From: Hyphomicrobiales bacterium
GTDB lineage: Bacteria > Pseudomonadota > Alphaproteobacteria > Rhizobiales > Rhizobiaceae
Direction of reading: 5' to 3'
DNA length: 64,000 nucleotides
Assembly (NCBI GenBank): GCA_900469955.1
Contig: UBYX01000012.1
Location: 62,001 to 126,000 of the forward strand
The translations under genes were made by a program, and so were the position numbers. Position 1 is the first letter of the stretch. Each line of letters opens with the position of its first letter. Of the stretch, positions 45,155 to 55,097 are shown piece after piece. The notes below the pieces were generated by a model. That model did no database searches and was not told the origin of the DNA. It saw only the letters and a program-made list of their open reading frames with translations.

Positions 45155-47980
45155 ATGGCCAGACACGATATCGATTTTTCTGAACTGCTAGACGCAACCC
45201 AACTGAGGGCCGAGTGCAAGGCGATCGCCGAGGACAAGAGCCGCTCGCAGCTCGAACTGCGCGCCGCTCTCTTGCCGGTCCTGCGCCGCGCGAGCGTCGA
45301 GGGGCGCGAAAAGGCGCGTGAACTGCTGGCCAGGGATGGCAGCGGGCTCGGCTGCGCAAGGCGCATTTCCTGGCTTCAGGATCAGCTCATCTGCATCCTC
45401 CACGAGACCATCGCGACAGGGCTCTATCCCGAAGGCAGCGCGATCTCGATTGCGGCTGTCGGCGGTTATGGCCGCGCCACGCTGGCCCCGGGCTCCGATA
45501 TCGACCTTCTCTTCCTGCTCCCGGAGAAAAATTCGGAGAACATGCGCAAGGCCGTCGAGTTCCTGCTTTATGTTCTCTGGGACCTCGGCTTCAAGGTCGG
45601 CCATGCCACCCGCACAGTGGAGGAATGCATCCGGCTCTCCAAGACGGACATGACGATCCGCACCGCCATCCTCGAAAGCCGCGACATCTGCGGCTGCGAG
45701 CGCCTGGTGAAGGAACTGGAGGCCCGCTTCGACAAGGAGATCGTCGCCGACACCGGCCCCGAGTTCATCGCCGCCAAGCTTGCCGAGCGCGACCAGCGCC
45801 ACCAGAAGGCGGGCGATACCCGCTATCTCGTGGAACCGAACGTCAAGGAAGGCAAGGGCGGGCTACGCGACCTTCACACCCTCTTCTGGATCGCCAAATA
45901 TTACTACCGCGTCCGCGACACGGCAGATCTCGTCAAGCTCGGCGTCCTGTCGCGGGAGGAATGGCGGCTGTTCGACAAGGCCGACGATTTTCTCTGGGCG
46001 GTGCGCTGCCACATGCATTTCCTGACCGGCAAGGCCGAGGAACGGCTGTCCTTCGACATCCAGCGGGAGATCGCCGAGAGCCTCGGTTACCATTCGCGCC
46101 CCGGCATGTCCGCCGTCGAGCGCTTCATGAAGCACTATTTCCTAGTCGCCAAGGATGTAGGCGATCTCACCCGCATCCTCTGCGCCGCACTCGAGGAGCA
46201 TCAGGCGAAGGCGGCGCCGGGGCTGACGAAGCGGGTCATCTCGCGCTTCACCAAGCGGCTGCACAAGATCCCCGGCACGGTGGAATTCGTGGAGGATCGC
46301 GGCCGCATCACGCTTGCCGATCCTGACGTCTTCAAGCGCGACCCGATCAATATCATCCGCTTCTTCCATATGGCGGATATCCACGGGCTCGAACTGCATC
46401 CGGACGCCTTGAAGCGCATGACCCGCTCGCTCGCGCTGATAGACAACGGCGTGCGCGAGAACGAAGAGGCCAACCGCCTCTTCCTCTCCATGCTGACCTC
46501 GCGGCGGGATCCGGCTCTGATGCTCCGCCGCATGAACGAGGCGGGCGTTCTCGGCCGCTTCATTCCGGAGTTCGGCAAGGTCGTGGCGATGATGCAGTTC
46601 AATATGTATCATCACTATACGGTCGACGAGCACCTGATCCGCTCCGTCGAGGCGCTTTCCGAGGTGGACCAGGGCAAGGCCGCCGATATTCATCCGCTCT
46701 CGAACAAACTGATGCCCGGGATCGAGGACAGGACGGTGCTGTACGTCGCGGTCCTGTTGCACGACATCGCCAAGGGCCGCCAGGAGGATCATTCTATCGC
46801 CGGTGCCCGGATCGCGCGAAAACTCTGCCCGCGGCTCGGGCTCAACCCGAAACAGACCGAACTGGTCGTCTGGCTGATCGAGGAGCACCTCCTGATGTCG
46901 ATGACCGCCCAGACGCGCGATCTGCACGACCGCAAGACGGTCACCGACTTTGCGGAAAAAGTGCAGTCGATGGACCGGCTGAAGCTGCTGCTCGTGCTGA
47001 CCATCTGCGATATCCGCGCGGTCGGCCCGGGCGTTTGGAACGGCTGGAAGGGCCAGCTCCTGCGCACGCTCTATTACGAGACCGAACTGCTCTTGTCCGG
47101 CGGTTTTTCGGAACTGTCGCGCAAGGAGCGCGCCAAGCAGGCGGAAGAGGAGCTTTTCAAGGCGCTCGACGACTGGAGCCAGAAGGATCGCCGCACCTAT
47201 TCCAAGCTGCACTACCAGCCCTATCTGCTGTCGGTATCGCTGGACGATCAGGTCCGTCACGCCAAATTCATCCGCGATGCGGATAAGGCCGGCCAGGCGC
47301 TTGCCACCATGGTACGCACCGACAGCTTCCATGCGATAACCGAGATCACCATTCTGGCGCCCGACCATCCGCGTCTCCTGTCGATCATTGCGGGCGCCTG
47401 TGCCGCGGCCGGCGCCAATATCGCCGACGCGCAGATATTCACGACGTCCGACGGACGTGCGCTGGACACGATCCTCATCAACCGCGAGTTTCAGGTGGAT
47501 GAGGACGAGCTTCGCCGCGCCGGCACGATCAGCCGCATGATCGAGGACGTGCTGTCGGGCAAGAAGCGCCTGCCGGAGGTCATCGCGACGCGCGCCAAGT
47601 CTCGCAAGCGCAACAAGACCTTCGTCCTGCCGCCCTCCGTTACGATCTCGAACACGCTTTCGAACAAGTTCACGGTTATCGAGGTGGAATGCCTGGACCG
47701 CACCGGGCTCCTGGCGGATATCACCGCGGTTCTCGCCGATCTGTCGCTCGACATCCATTCTGCCCACATCACCACGTTCGGTGAAAAGGTCATCGATACT
47801 TTCTATGTCATCGACCTCGTCGGCTCCAAGATCACCAACGAGAACCGCCAGGGCAATATCTCTGCGCGGCTGAAGGCCGTGATGTCGGAGCAGGAAGACG
47901 AGCTGAGAAGCGGCATGCCGACCGGCATCATCGCCCCGGCACCGACGCCTGCCCAACGCAAGACCAAGGCCAGTGCGTGA
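45155..47980 (+). CDS. glnD: Bifunctional uridylyltransferase/uridylyl-removing enzyme GlnD
   Basis: 941-residue nitrogen sensor that adds or removes UMP on PII proteins in response to glutamine. The nucleotidyltransferase domain has [21 protein letters not shown], the HD hydrolase domain has [12 protein letters not shown], and two C-terminal ACT domains (near [20 protein letters not shown] and [22 protein letters not shown]) bind glutamine. ATG 45155 follows AGGA; the longer frame overlaps the AraC gene. Functionally tied to rpoN and ptsN in this window. Confidence 0.97.
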   Translation: MARHDIDFSELLDATQLRAECKAIAEDKSRSQLELRAALLPVLRRASVEGREKARELLARDGSGLGCARRISWLQDQLICILHETIATGLYPEGSAISIAAVGGYGRATLAPGSDIDLLFLLPEKNSENMRKAVEFLLYVLWDLGFKVGHATRTVEECIRLSKTDMTIRTAILESRDICGCERLVKELEARFDKEIVADTGPEFIAAKLAERDQRHQKAGDTRYLVEPNVKEGKGGLRDLHTLFWIAKYYYRVRDTADLVKLGVLSREEWRLFDKADDFLWAVRCHMHFLTGKAEERLSFDIQREIAESLGYHSRPGMSAVERFMKHYFLVAKDVGDLTRILCAALEEHQAKAAPGLTKRVISRFTKRLHKIPGTVEFVEDRGRITLADPDVFKRDPINIIRFFHMADIHGLELHPDALKRMTRSLALIDNGVRENEEANRLFLSMLTSRRDPALMLRRMNEAGVLGRFIPEFGKVVAMMQFNMYHHYTVDEHLIRSVEALSEVDQGKAADIHPLSNKLMPGIEDRTVLYVAVLLHDIAKGRQEDHSIAGARIARKLCPRLGLNPKQTELVVWLIEEHLLMSMTAQTRDLHDRKTVTDFAEKVQSMDRLKLLLVLTICDIRAVGPGVWNGWKGQLLRTLYYETELLLSGGFSELSRKERAKQAEEELFKALDDWSQKDRRTYSKLHYQPYLLSVSLDDQVRHAKFIRDADKAGQALATMVRTDSFHAITEITILAPDHPRLLSIIAGACAAAGANIADAQIFTTSDGRALDTILINREFQVDEDELRRAGTISRMIEDVLSGKKRLPEVIATRAKSRKRNKTFVLPPSVTISNTLSNKFTVIEVECLDRTGLLADITAVLADLSLDIHSAHITTFGEKVIDTFYVIDLVGSKITNENRQGNISARLKAVMSEQEDELRSGMPTGIIAPAPTPAQRKTKASA

Positions 47981-48013
47981 GCCGCCTTCGATGAACAGTT
48001 TTGCTTCGAAGAG

Positions 48014-48190
48014 CACCCCCCTCTGCCCTGCCGGGCATCTCCCCCACAAGGGGGGGGATCGGCTGGCGGCAACGGTGTCGCCAAACAATAGGCGCCGCTA
48101 TTCGGCTGGTCGTCAATTTGGCGGGAAAAGCGCGCCGCTTGTAATCTCCCCCCTTGTGGGGGAGATGGCCGGCAGGCCAGAGGGGGGCTG
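48014..48190. repeat. Inverted pair of GC-rich intergenic repeat elements
   Basis: Two roughly 44-bp copies face each other: copy 1 at 48015-48059 (core CATCTCCCCCACAAGGGGGG) and copy 2 at 48144-48187, whose reverse complement matches copy 1 except at a few bases. Each copy is itself partly palindromic. About 84 bp lie between them. This resembles the short palindromic repeats scattered between genes in rhizobial genomes; the pair could fold into a large cruciform or act as a terminator after glnD. Confidence 0.75.
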
Positions 48191-48238
48191 GTTCGCGAAA
48201 GCCGATGTTATTTCGCACAATACAATGAGCCCCGTCCC

Positions 48239-49810
48239 ATGAGCCTTGTCAGAAAATTCGCGACTGTCGGCGGGGCGACGCTCGGCAGCCGCATCTTCGG
48301 TTTTGCCCGTGAGACGCTGATGGCGGCGGCCCTCGGCACCGGGCCGATGGCCGATGTCTTTTATGCCGCCTTCCGGTTTCCGAACCTCTTCCGGCGTCTG
48401 TTTGCCGAAGGCGCCTTCAACGCAGCCTTCGTGCCGCTGTTCTCCAAGGAGATCGAGGCGAACGGCATAGAAGGCGCCAAGCGGTTTTCGGAAGAGGTCT
48501 TCGGCGTCCTGTTTTCCGCCCTGCTGATCATCACCATCGCCATGGAACTGGCCATGCCCTGGCTGGTGGAGTGGGTGATCGCGCCGGGTTTTGCCGACGA
48601 CGCCGAAAAGACGTCGATCACCATCCGCATGGCGGCGGTGATGTTCCCCTATCTCATGTGCATGTCGCTGACGGCGATGATGAGCGGCATGCTGAATTCG
48701 CTGCATCATTTCTTTGCGGCGGCGATCGCGCCGGTCTTCCTCAACGTGGTGATGATCGCGGCGCTGTTCTACGGGCTCTGGATCGGCGCCGACCCGCTCA
48801 CCATTGCCTGGTATCTCTCCTGGAGCGTGCTCGTTGCCGGCATCCTGCAATTGGCCGTCGTCTATGTCGGCGTGCGCCATGCCGGCATCAATATCGGCTT
48901 CCGCCGGCCGAAGATGACGCCGAATGTCAAACGCCTCCTGGTGCTTGCCGTGCCCGCAGCCGTTACCGGCGGCATTACCCAGATCAACCAGATCATCGGC
49001 CAGGCCATTGCGTCGGGCAAGGAAGGAGCGATCGCGGCACTCCAATATGCTGACAGGATCTATCAGCTTCCGCTCGGCGTGGTCGGCGTTGCGGTCGGGG
49101 TCGTCCTGCTGCCGGAACTCGCAAGAGCCTTGAAGGCCGGTCATGTCAAGGAAGCCGCCAACACGCAGAACCGGTCGATCGAATTCGTGCTGTTCCTGAC
49201 GCTGCCGGCCGCTGCCGGTCTCTGGATCCTGTCGGAGGCGATCATCCGCGTGCTCTACGAGCGCGGTGCCTTTTCCGCGGACAATACCGCCGTCGTGGCC
49301 TCCATTCTCGCCATCTATGGGATAGGGCTCCCGGGCTTCGTGTTGATCAAGGCGCTGCAGCCGGGTTTTTATGCCCGCGAGGATACCCGGACGCCGATGC
49401 GTTTCACCATGATCTCGGTCGTCCTCAACACCGTTCTGGCGATCTCGCTCTTCCCGCTGATCGCCGAACGCGGCATCGCAACCGCCGAGGCCGCCGCCGG
49501 CTGGATCAATACCACCTTGCTCTTTGCGACGCTTCTCTGGCGCGGCGACCTGAACTGGGAATGGGCGCTTGCAAAGCGCCTCGGCCTGCTGCTCGCCGCG
49601 ACCGGCATCATGTCGGCAGCGCTTGTCTACGCGCTGCCCTATGCCGGACCGTGGCTGGCTCCCGAGGTTTCGCTGCTCTATCAGGTCGCGGCGCTCGCCG
49701 TGCTTTTGGTACTTGCCATGATCGTCTATTTTGCAGCCGCTTTCCTGATCGGCGGCGCTGACATCGGCATGATCCGGCGGAACCTGAAGCGGAAGCCGAA
49801 GGGCGGTTAG
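48239..49810 (+). CDS. murJ: Lipid II flippase MurJ (MviN)
   Basis: 523-residue polytopic protein with about 14 membrane helices, MOP superfamily. The N-terminus VRKFATVGGATLGSRIFGFARETLMAAALGTGPMADVFYAAFRFPNLFRRLFAEGAFNAAFVP contains the conserved Arg residues of the central cavity. It flips lipid-linked peptidoglycan precursors to the periplasm. Start ATG 48239 lies beyond the repeat pair. Ends four bases inside the convergent M15-like gene. Confidence 0.96.
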   Translation: MSLVRKFATVGGATLGSRIFGFARETLMAAALGTGPMADVFYAAFRFPNLFRRLFAEGAFNAAFVPLFSKEIEANGIEGAKRFSEEVFGVLFSALLIITIAMELAMPWLVEWVIAPGFADDAEKTSITIRMAAVMFPYLMCMSLTAMMSGMLNSLHHFFAAAIAPVFLNVVMIAALFYGLWIGADPLTIAWYLSWSVLVAGILQLAVVYVGVRHAGINIGFRRPKMTPNVKRLLVLAVPAAVTGGITQINQIIGQAIASGKEGAIAALQYADRIYQLPLGVVGVAVGVVLLPELARALKAGHVKEAANTQNRSIEFVLFLTLPAAAGLWILSEAIIRVLYERGAFSADNTAVVASILAIYGIGLPGFVLIKALQPGFYAREDTRTPMRFTMISVVLNTVLAISLFPLIAERGIATAEAAAGWINTTLLFATLLWRGDLNWEWALAKRLGLLLAATGIMSAALVYALPYAGPWLAPEVSLLYQVAALAVLLVLAMIVYFAAAFLIGGADIGMIRRNLKRKPKGG

Positions 49811-50247
49811 CCTCTTGACCGCCGTCCGCAATGCACCCAGCGCCGCTTCGGGCCGATGTCGACGTGGACGATGCCGTTGCAGTAGCGCCCGATGCCACCG
49901 ATACCCGGTGCGCTGGAGGCTGCCGCGAGGATCGTCCGTTCCGAAACGCCTGGAACGCGGATATCCGCCGCGTAGCAATGGCTGTGCTGAGATCGGCCCG
50001 AACGCGGACGATGGCCCGACGTCACCATTGGTTTTCGGCCGGTCTGTTTTGCGATATGGGCGAGAATGGCTCCGAGTTTTTCCGGAAAACAGTTTGTCCG
50101 GACACTCACCCGTTGCACGGTATAAAATGCAGTATAGTCGTGTCTGAAAATGTTGCCTCGGCGTTTCTGGCTTTCGCCAGCTTCTGCGTTCACATTGAAC
50201 CCAAGTGCCACAAGGCAGGTAAGCGCGACGCGAAAAATGATGCGCAT
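49807..50247 (-). CDS. Secreted M15/DUF882-type peptidase-like protein
   Basis: 146 residues from ATG 50247 (GGGGG ribosome site). A signal peptide (RIIFRVALTCLVALGFNVNAEA) is followed by the peptidase M15A-like core: SGHRPRSGRSQHSHCYAADIRV with zinc-ligand His and Asp, and GIVHVDIG with the third ligand. Such small proteins act as peptidoglycan D,D- or L,D-peptidases or amidase-like hydrolases. Convergent with murJ with a four-base overlap. Confidence 0.83.
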   Translation of the reverse strand: MRIIFRVALTCLVALGFNVNAEAGESQKRRGNIFRHDYTAFYTVQRVSVRTNCFPEKLGAILAHIAKQTGRKPMVTSGHRPRSGRSQHSHCYAADIRVPGVSERTILAAASSAPGIGGIGRYCNGIVHVDIGPKRRWVHCGRRSRG

Positions 50248-51029
50248 GACATCCCCCGAGATGAGACCGTCGTTCATGACGGATTAACCGTGGTACGGGG
50301 TGAGTATTTCTTTTCGAAAAAAGGCGCGAGTAAGGAGACTTTTGCTCAAAAATGGGAAAGTCTCTGCCTTAAAGGCTAACACCCGTTAATCTTTTCGGAT
50401 GAGGCGGAGCAAGAAAATTCTCCGTTTTAGGTATGGACGCGGAAGACACGAAGCCAAAAGTGGTAGATGGATCGCTCTCCTCTTCCGGGGGCAGATGATG
50501 GATTTCCCGGCCTTGGCGGTGGCCGGTGTTGATCGTCGGAGGTGACGAGAAAAATTTCTTTCCCCTTTATCCGCCTACCTCGAACCTGTGCCAATACTAT
50601 GGGCGTCCCGCTTCGGCTACACCGGCCTGCATTACCGGCGAGGCGGGACCGGTGATCTGGCGAGCCGCCCTTATGCACGCGGATCGTCAGGGGCTGCGCA
50701 GAAAATGGCTCCCCTCTCGCCGGAAACGGCGGGGCGTGCGTGTGTCGCACACAAACCGGGCATGGCAACATGAACGGAGGCAGAGGAACCGGAGTTGCGT
50801 GGAAAAACACACCGAACGGGACACGTCGCGTGTCACCTAAAAAATTCAATTCGAGGCACCCGACGTGTCCCGGCCGATCTAAAAAAACGCGACAGCGCCA
50901 AGGGACGAGTCTGTCTTGAAATAAAGGGTTTGGGCCTCTTGATCCCGCCCCGTCCGCCGTGCATAAGCCCGCGCGTTAGCAACATGGCCCTTTGGGCCTG
51001 GGGCCCTCCACCAGCCTATCGAGGACGAT
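50248..51029. other. 782-bp gap before trpS, strongly structured, no clear gene
   Basis: No supported coding region. Notable structures on the plus strand: arms GTCCCGC/GCGGGAC (50605-50649), a stem capped by a GAAA tetraloop, CTCGCCG/CGGCGGG (50716-50733), GTGTG/CACAC (50740-50752), GACACG/CGTGTC (50820-50834), and CGGGACACGTCG/CGACGTGTCCCG (50817-50828 with 50861-50872). The last two share a strand and exclude each other. This could be a regulatory leader, an unrecognised small RNA, or decayed sequence. Confidence 0.55.
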
Positions 51030-52094
51030 ATGAATTCTTTCAAGCCGCTTGTCTTTTCCGGCGTTCAGCCGACCGGCAATCTCCATCTCGGCAACTATCT
51101 CGGCGCAATCCGCAAATTCGTCGCGCTTCAGGAAAACAACGATTGCATCTATTGCGTCGTCGACCTGCACGCGATCACCGCCCAGCTCGTTCATGACGAC
51201 CTGCGTGGTCAGATCCGCTCGATTGCCGCAGCCTTCATCGCTTCGGGCATTGACCCGAAAAAACATATCGTCTTCAATCAGTCTGCCGTGCCGCAGCATG
51301 CGGAACTGGCCTGGGTCTTCAATTGCGTCGCCCGCATCGGCTGGATGAACCGCATGACCCAGTTCAAGGACAAGGCCGGCAAGGACCGTGAAAACGCCTC
51401 GCTCGGCCTGCTTGCCTATCCGAGCCTGATGGCGGCTGACATCCTCGTCTACCGCGCCACCCACGTGCCGGTCGGCGACGACCAGAAGCAGCACCTGGAG
51501 CTTGCCCGCGATATCGCCCAGAAGTTCAATATCGACTTCCAGGAGAAGATCCGCGCGACCGGCACCGGCGTCGACATGGTCGTTGGCGAGGAGCCGATCC
51601 ACGGTTATTTCCCGCTGGTCGAACCGCTGATCGAGGGACCGGCGCCGCGCGTCATGTCGCTGCGTGACGGCACCAAGAAAATGTCGAAGTCCGATCCGTC
51701 GGATCTTTCGCGCATCAACCTGATGGACGAGCCGGAAGAGATCGCCAAGAAGATCCGCAAGGCCAAGACCGATCCGGAAGGCTTGCCGAGCGAGATCGAG
51801 GGGTTGAAGGGCCGCCCGGAAGCGGACAATCTCGTCGGCATCTATGCAGCGCTTGCGGACAGGACGAAGGCGGATGTGCTTGCCGAATTCGGCGGGCAGC
51901 AGTTTTCCGTCTTCAAGCCGGCGCTCGCCGATCTCGCCGTGCATGTGCTTGCGCCGATCACCGCCGAGATGCGGCGGCTTCTGGGCGACACGACCCACAT
52001 CGATGCGATCCTTCGCGATGGCGGCGAGCGCGCCCGCGCCCGGGCCGAGAAGGTCATGGGCGAGGTTTTCGATGTTATCGGCTTCCTGAAATAA
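51030..52094 (+). CDS. trpS: Tryptophanyl-tRNA synthetase
   Basis: 354-residue class Ic synthetase charging tRNA-Trp. The HIGH-type motif is [14 protein letters not shown], and KMSKS is present in [16 protein letters not shown]. The remaining Rossmann core ([45 protein letters not shown]) is complete. GAGGAC precedes ATG 51030, and an intrinsic terminator follows. murJ lies upstream on the same strand beyond the M15-like gene and a structured gap. Confidence 0.97.
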   Translation: MNSFKPLVFSGVQPTGNLHLGNYLGAIRKFVALQENNDCIYCVVDLHAITAQLVHDDLRGQIRSIAAAFIASGIDPKKHIVFNQSAVPQHAELAWVFNCVARIGWMNRMTQFKDKAGKDRENASLGLLAYPSLMAADILVYRATHVPVGDDQKQHLELARDIAQKFNIDFQEKIRATGTGVDMVVGEEPIHGYFPLVEPLIEGPAPRVMSLRDGTKKMSKSDPSDLSRINLMDEPEEIAKKIRKAKTDPEGLPSEIEGLKGRPEADNLVGIYAALADRTKADVLAEFGGQQFSVFKPALADLAVHVLAPITAEMRRLLGDTTHIDAILRDGGERARARAEKVMGEVFDVIGFLK

Positions 52095-52120
52095 GGTAGC
52101 CGTCACGCAAAGATTGCATA

Positions 52121-52146
52121 CCCGCCACGGCTTTGTGGCGGGTTTT
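52121..52146 (+). terminator. Intrinsic terminator of trpS
   Basis: Perfect stem CCCGCCAC (52121-52128) / GTGGCGGG (52135-52142) with a six-base loop, followed by TTTT. Confidence 0.9.
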
Positions 52147-52214
52147 CATTTTTCGCTGTTGGTATAAATTCGCATCACGACCGCTCGGTCGTGAACCGGC
52201 CAAGAGGAGGCAGC

Positions 52215-52706
52215 ATGGTATCAAAACGGCTTTCTCGGCTTGAAGGGCATCGTCGCAAGTTCATGGCGGTCATCGATGGCACGCCGGAATGCGAAAAGGC
52301 CGTCCATTATGCCGGCCGCCGCGCCAAGAATTCGAACGGCGGCCTGGTTCTCCTGTTCGTGATTCCGGAAGGCGACTTCCAGCAATGGCTCGGCGTCGAG
52401 CAGATCATGCGCGCCGAAGCGATGGAAGAGGCCGAAGCCATCATGGCAAAAGCGGCGCAGCGGGTGCGTGAGACGATCGGCATCGATCCGGAAATCGTCA
52501 TCCGCGAAGGCAGCGCCACCGAACAGATCAATCAGCTGGTCGAGGAAGACCGCGATGTCGCGATCCTCGTCCTTGCTGCCGGTTCCGCCAAGGAAGGGCC
52601 GGGACCGCTCGTATCCTCCGTCGCCGGCCGGGGGGCTGCCTTTCCCATCCCCGTCACCGTGCTTCCGGATACACTGACGGATGAAGAAATCGACGCCCTT
52701 TGCTAG
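52215..52706 (+). CDS. Universal stress protein family protein
   Basis: 163-residue UspA-fold protein: KFMAVIDGTPECEKAVHYAGRRAKNSNGGLVLLFVIPEG at the N-terminus, RVRETIGIDPEIVIREGSATEQINQLVEEDRDVAILVLAAGSAKEGPGPLVSSVAG with a nucleotide-binding-like G-x2-x-G(S) pattern partly preserved, and IPVTVLPDTL at the end. Whether it binds ATP is unclear. AGGAGG lies at five bases before ATG 52215. It stands between the trpS terminator and the nfu promoter, likely a single-gene unit. Confidence 0.9.
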   Translation: MVSKRLSRLEGHRRKFMAVIDGTPECEKAVHYAGRRAKNSNGGLVLLFVIPEGDFQQWLGVEQIMRAEAMEEAEAIMAKAAQRVRETIGIDPEIVIREGSATEQINQLVEEDRDVAILVLAAGSAKEGPGPLVSSVAGRGAAFPIPVTVLPDTLTDEEIDALC

Positions 52707-52793
52707 TGCAATTCCCGGAAAGGCGTAGCTGTTTTCCGTCGGAGTTGCGTCGTAACAAAGAGCCCGCTTGACCCTTAAGTGGTAAAGACGCAC

Positions 52794-52822
52794 TTGAACC
52801 AAAAGATGATACGGCTTATCTT
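52794..52822 (+). promoter_or_regulatory. Putative sigma-70 promoter of the nfu gene
   Basis: TTGAAC (52794-52799) and TATCTT (52817-52822) with 17-base spacing, about 45 bases before the gene start. Confidence 0.5.
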
Positions 52823-52872
52823 CTTTTGAAGAATTCTAAATTTCAGGGGCGGCATCGCCCGGGAGAAACAAA

Positions 52873-53439
52873 ATGTTCATTCAGACGGAAGCCACGCCCA
52901 ATCCGGCGACCCTGAAGTTCCTGCCGGGCAAGGTGGTCATGGAAAAGGGCACTGCCGATTTCCGCAATGCCGAAGAGGCGGAAGTCTCGCCGCTCGCCGC
53001 CCGTCTCTTCGCAATCAACGGGGTGACCGGTGTCTATTTCGGTTACGATTTTATCACCGTGTCCAAGGAAAGCGCCGAATGGCAGCACCTGAAGCCTGCG
53101 ATCCTCGGCTCGATCATGGAACATTTCATGTCGGGTCAGCCGGTCATGGGCGGCACGTCGACGCTTGCCGAAGTTTCGGACGAAGAGGGCGAATTCTTCG
53201 ACGAGGACGATGAAACCATCGTTGCGACGATCAAGGAATTGCTGGAGACGCGCGTTCGTCCGGCCGTCGCTCAGGATGGCGGCGACATCACCTTCAAGGG
53301 TTTCCGCGACGGCACGGTCTATCTCAACATGAAGGGAGCATGCTCGGGCTGCCCGTCCTCGACGGCCACGCTCAAGCACGGCGTGCAGAACCTGCTGCGC
53401 CATTTCGTTCCGGAAGTGCAGGCGGTCGAGGCTCTCTGA
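52873..53439 (+). CDS. NifU-like (Nfu) iron-sulfur scaffold protein
   Basis: 188 residues. The N-terminal Nfu_N domain starts MFIQTEATPNPATLKFLPGK; the C-terminal NifU domain has RPAVAQDGGDITFKGFRDG and the cluster-binding CxxC in KGACSGCPSS. It carries Fe-S clusters to target apoproteins. Separate N- and C-domains joined by an acidic linker (SDEEGEFFDEDDE) are typical of alphaproteobacterial and mitochondrial NFU1. First gene of the series leading to tsaB-rimI-mur. Confidence 0.93.
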   Translation: MFIQTEATPNPATLKFLPGKVVMEKGTADFRNAEEAEVSPLAARLFAINGVTGVYFGYDFITVSKESAEWQHLKPAILGSIMEHFMSGQPVMGGTSTLAEVSDEEGEFFDEDDETIVATIKELLETRVRPAVAQDGGDITFKGFRDGTVYLNMKGACSGCPSSTATLKHGVQNLLRHFVPEVQAVEAL

Positions 53440-53459
53440 GCCTCAGCCGATCCTTTCGC

Positions 53460-54119
53460 ATGATCGTTTTGGCCATCGACACCGCCGGGGTGGATTGTTC
53501 CGCCGCGCTGTTTGACAGCGCGGAGGGCAAGGTCCTGTCCGCCGTTACGGAAACAATCGGCAAGGGCCATGCCGAACGCCTGATGGCGGTGATCGATCAG
53601 GCGCTTGCAGGCGCCAATCTCCCGCTCGAAAGAGTGGAACGGATTGCCGTCGTCATTGGCCCCGGCTCGTTCACCGGCATCCGGGTGGGGGTTGCCACAG
53701 CGCGTGGCCTTGCCCTGGCTCTCGGCATAGGCTCCGTCGGCGTGACGACGCTGGAGGTTCTGGCCCACAGCTATCTGGCGGATCATCCGGAAAAACAGGT
53801 CGTTGCCGCCATGGATGCCAAGCGCGGCGAGATTTATGCCCAGGCATTTTCCGGAGACGGTACGGCCCTCAACCAGGCGGCGGCGCTTTCTGCCGAAAAT
53901 GTGGCTGAGCTTGCCCGGTCTTTTTCCGCCGTCGTCATCGGCTCCGGTGCGGCCGCATCTGCCGGCACCGGCGAAGGCGCGGGTTCGGACCGCTTCGACA
54001 TTGCCACGGTGGCCCGTATCGGGGCGGAAAAACCGCTGGATATCAGCCGCCCGAAACCGCTATATCTTCGTGGACCCGATGCGAAGCCGCAGACCGGATT
54101 CGCGCTTGCTCGCTCATGA
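53460..54119 (+). CDS. tsaB: tRNA threonylcarbamoyladenosine biosynthesis protein TsaB
   Basis: 219-residue ASKHA-fold pseudo-enzyme that forms the t6A complex with TsaD and TsaE. Recognised by IVLAIDTAGVDCSAALFD, HAERLMAVIDQAL and VVIGPGSFTGIRVGVATARGLALALG. ATG 53460 is the family start; the longer frame lies inside the nfu gene. It is followed 15 bases later by rimI, the classic tsaB-rimI neighbourhood. Confidence 0.94.
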   Translation: MIVLAIDTAGVDCSAALFDSAEGKVLSAVTETIGKGHAERLMAVIDQALAGANLPLERVERIAVVIGPGSFTGIRVGVATARGLALALGIGSVGVTTLEVLAHSYLADHPEKQVVAAMDAKRGEIYAQAFSGDGTALNQAAALSAENVAELARSFSAVVIGSGAAASAGTGEGAGSDRFDIATVARIGAEKPLDISRPKPLYLRGPDAKPQTGFALARS

Positions 54120-54134
54120 CCACCTGACTGCCCG

Positions 54135-54629
54135 ATGTTCGACGATTACCTGAGCTGGAAGCCCTTTTTTGAAATCGTGCCGATGGAGGTCGGCGACTGC
54201 TCGGAAATGTCCCAGCTGCACGGTCAGCGGTTTCCGCGCCAGTGGAACGACGGCGAGTTTCAGAACCTGCTTCTGCAGCAGAGCGTTTTCGGCTTCGTCG
54301 CCCGCCAGACCAATGCCTTCTTCTCGAGGCCGCTTGGCGGGTTTGTCCTGTCGCGCGAGGCGGCGGGTGAAGCGGAAATCCTCACTTTGGCGGTGAACGA
54401 GAAATTCGGCAGGCAGGGGCTCGGCTGGCGGTTGATGCAGGCCGCCCTGCGGGAAGCCGCGACGCGCGGCGGCGAGAGCATGTTCCTCGAGGTCGAGGCT
54501 GCAAACCGCGCGGCGGTCGGGCTTTATCGCAAGCTCGGTTTCGAGAAGGTTGGGGAGCGACCGGCCTATTATGCGGGGACGGATGGGACGCGGTCCACGG
54601 CGCTTGTCATGAGCCGCGTTCTTCGTTAG
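54135..54629 (+). CDS. rimI: GNAT N-acetyltransferase RimI-like
   Basis: 164-residue GNAT enzyme, probably acetylating the N-terminus of ribosomal protein S18. Acetyl-CoA loop is FGRQGLGWRLMQAALREAATRGG, followed by MFLEVEAANRAAVGLYRKLGFEKVGERPAYY, which carries the Rim-type Asn and Tyr residues. Assignment rests on these motifs and on the position directly after tsaB; other protein acetyltransferase targets remain possible. Confidence 0.9.
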   Translation: MFDDYLSWKPFFEIVPMEVGDCSEMSQLHGQRFPRQWNDGEFQNLLLQQSVFGFVARQTNAFFSRPLGGFVLSREAAGEAEILTLAVNEKFGRQGLGWRLMQAALREAATRGGESMFLEVEAANRAAVGLYRKLGFEKVGERPAYYAGTDGTRSTALVMSRVLR

Positions 54630-54668
54630 TCCCTAGTCCCAGACTGGAACGTTTCGGGACCAAACGAC

Positions 54669-55097
54669 ATGACAGACCTTTCCAAAACCCTGGAGGAGCT
54701 GTGTGCGGAAAAGGGCATGCGGATGACGGACCAGCGCCGTGTGATCGCCCGTATCCTGCAGGAATCCGCTGACCACCCGGATGTCGAAGAACTTTACCGT
54801 CGCTCTTCCAAAGTCGATCCGCGCATCTCGATTTCGACCGTCTATCGCACCGTCAAGCTGTTCGAGGATGAGGGAATCATCGAGCGGCACGACTTCCGTG
54901 ATGGCCGCTCGCGTTACGAAACCGTGCCGGAAGAACATCACGACCACATGATCGATCTCACCACGGGCAATGTCATCGAATTCCGTTCGGCGGAAATCGA
55001 AGCGCTGCAGGAGCGCATCGCCCGCGAACATGGCTTCCGTCTCGTCGGCCACCGGCTGGAGCTTTACGGCATCCCGCTCGACAAGGACGATAAGTGA
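54669..55097 (+). CDS. mur: Fur-family regulator, probably Mur (manganese uptake regulator)
   Basis: 142-residue Fur-fold repressor. DNA-binding helix RISISTVYRTVKLFEDEGIIERHDF and metal site EEHHDHMIDLTTGNVIEF are clear. In rhizobia the Fur orthologue senses manganese and represses sitABCD, hence Mur; RirA handles iron. The C-terminal CxxC zinc site of other Fur proteins is absent, as in rhizobial Mur. The gene ends in a GTGA overlap with the acyltransferase gene. Confidence 0.9.
   Translation: MTDLSKTLEELCAEKGMRMTDQRRVIARILQESADHPDVEELYRRSSKVDPRISISTVYRTVKLFEDEGIIERHDFRDGRSRYETVPEEHHDHMIDLTTGNVIEFRSAEIEALQERIAREHGFRLVGHRLELYGIPLDKDDK

Noticed and set aside
46142..48088. 648-codon frame antisense to glnD
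   Set aside because: Shadow frame over a complete GlnD; runs into the intergenic repeats.
50526..50840. 104-codon frame in the gap before trpS
   Set aside because: Low-complexity Arg-rich translation over hairpin-forming DNA; no ribosome site and no family.
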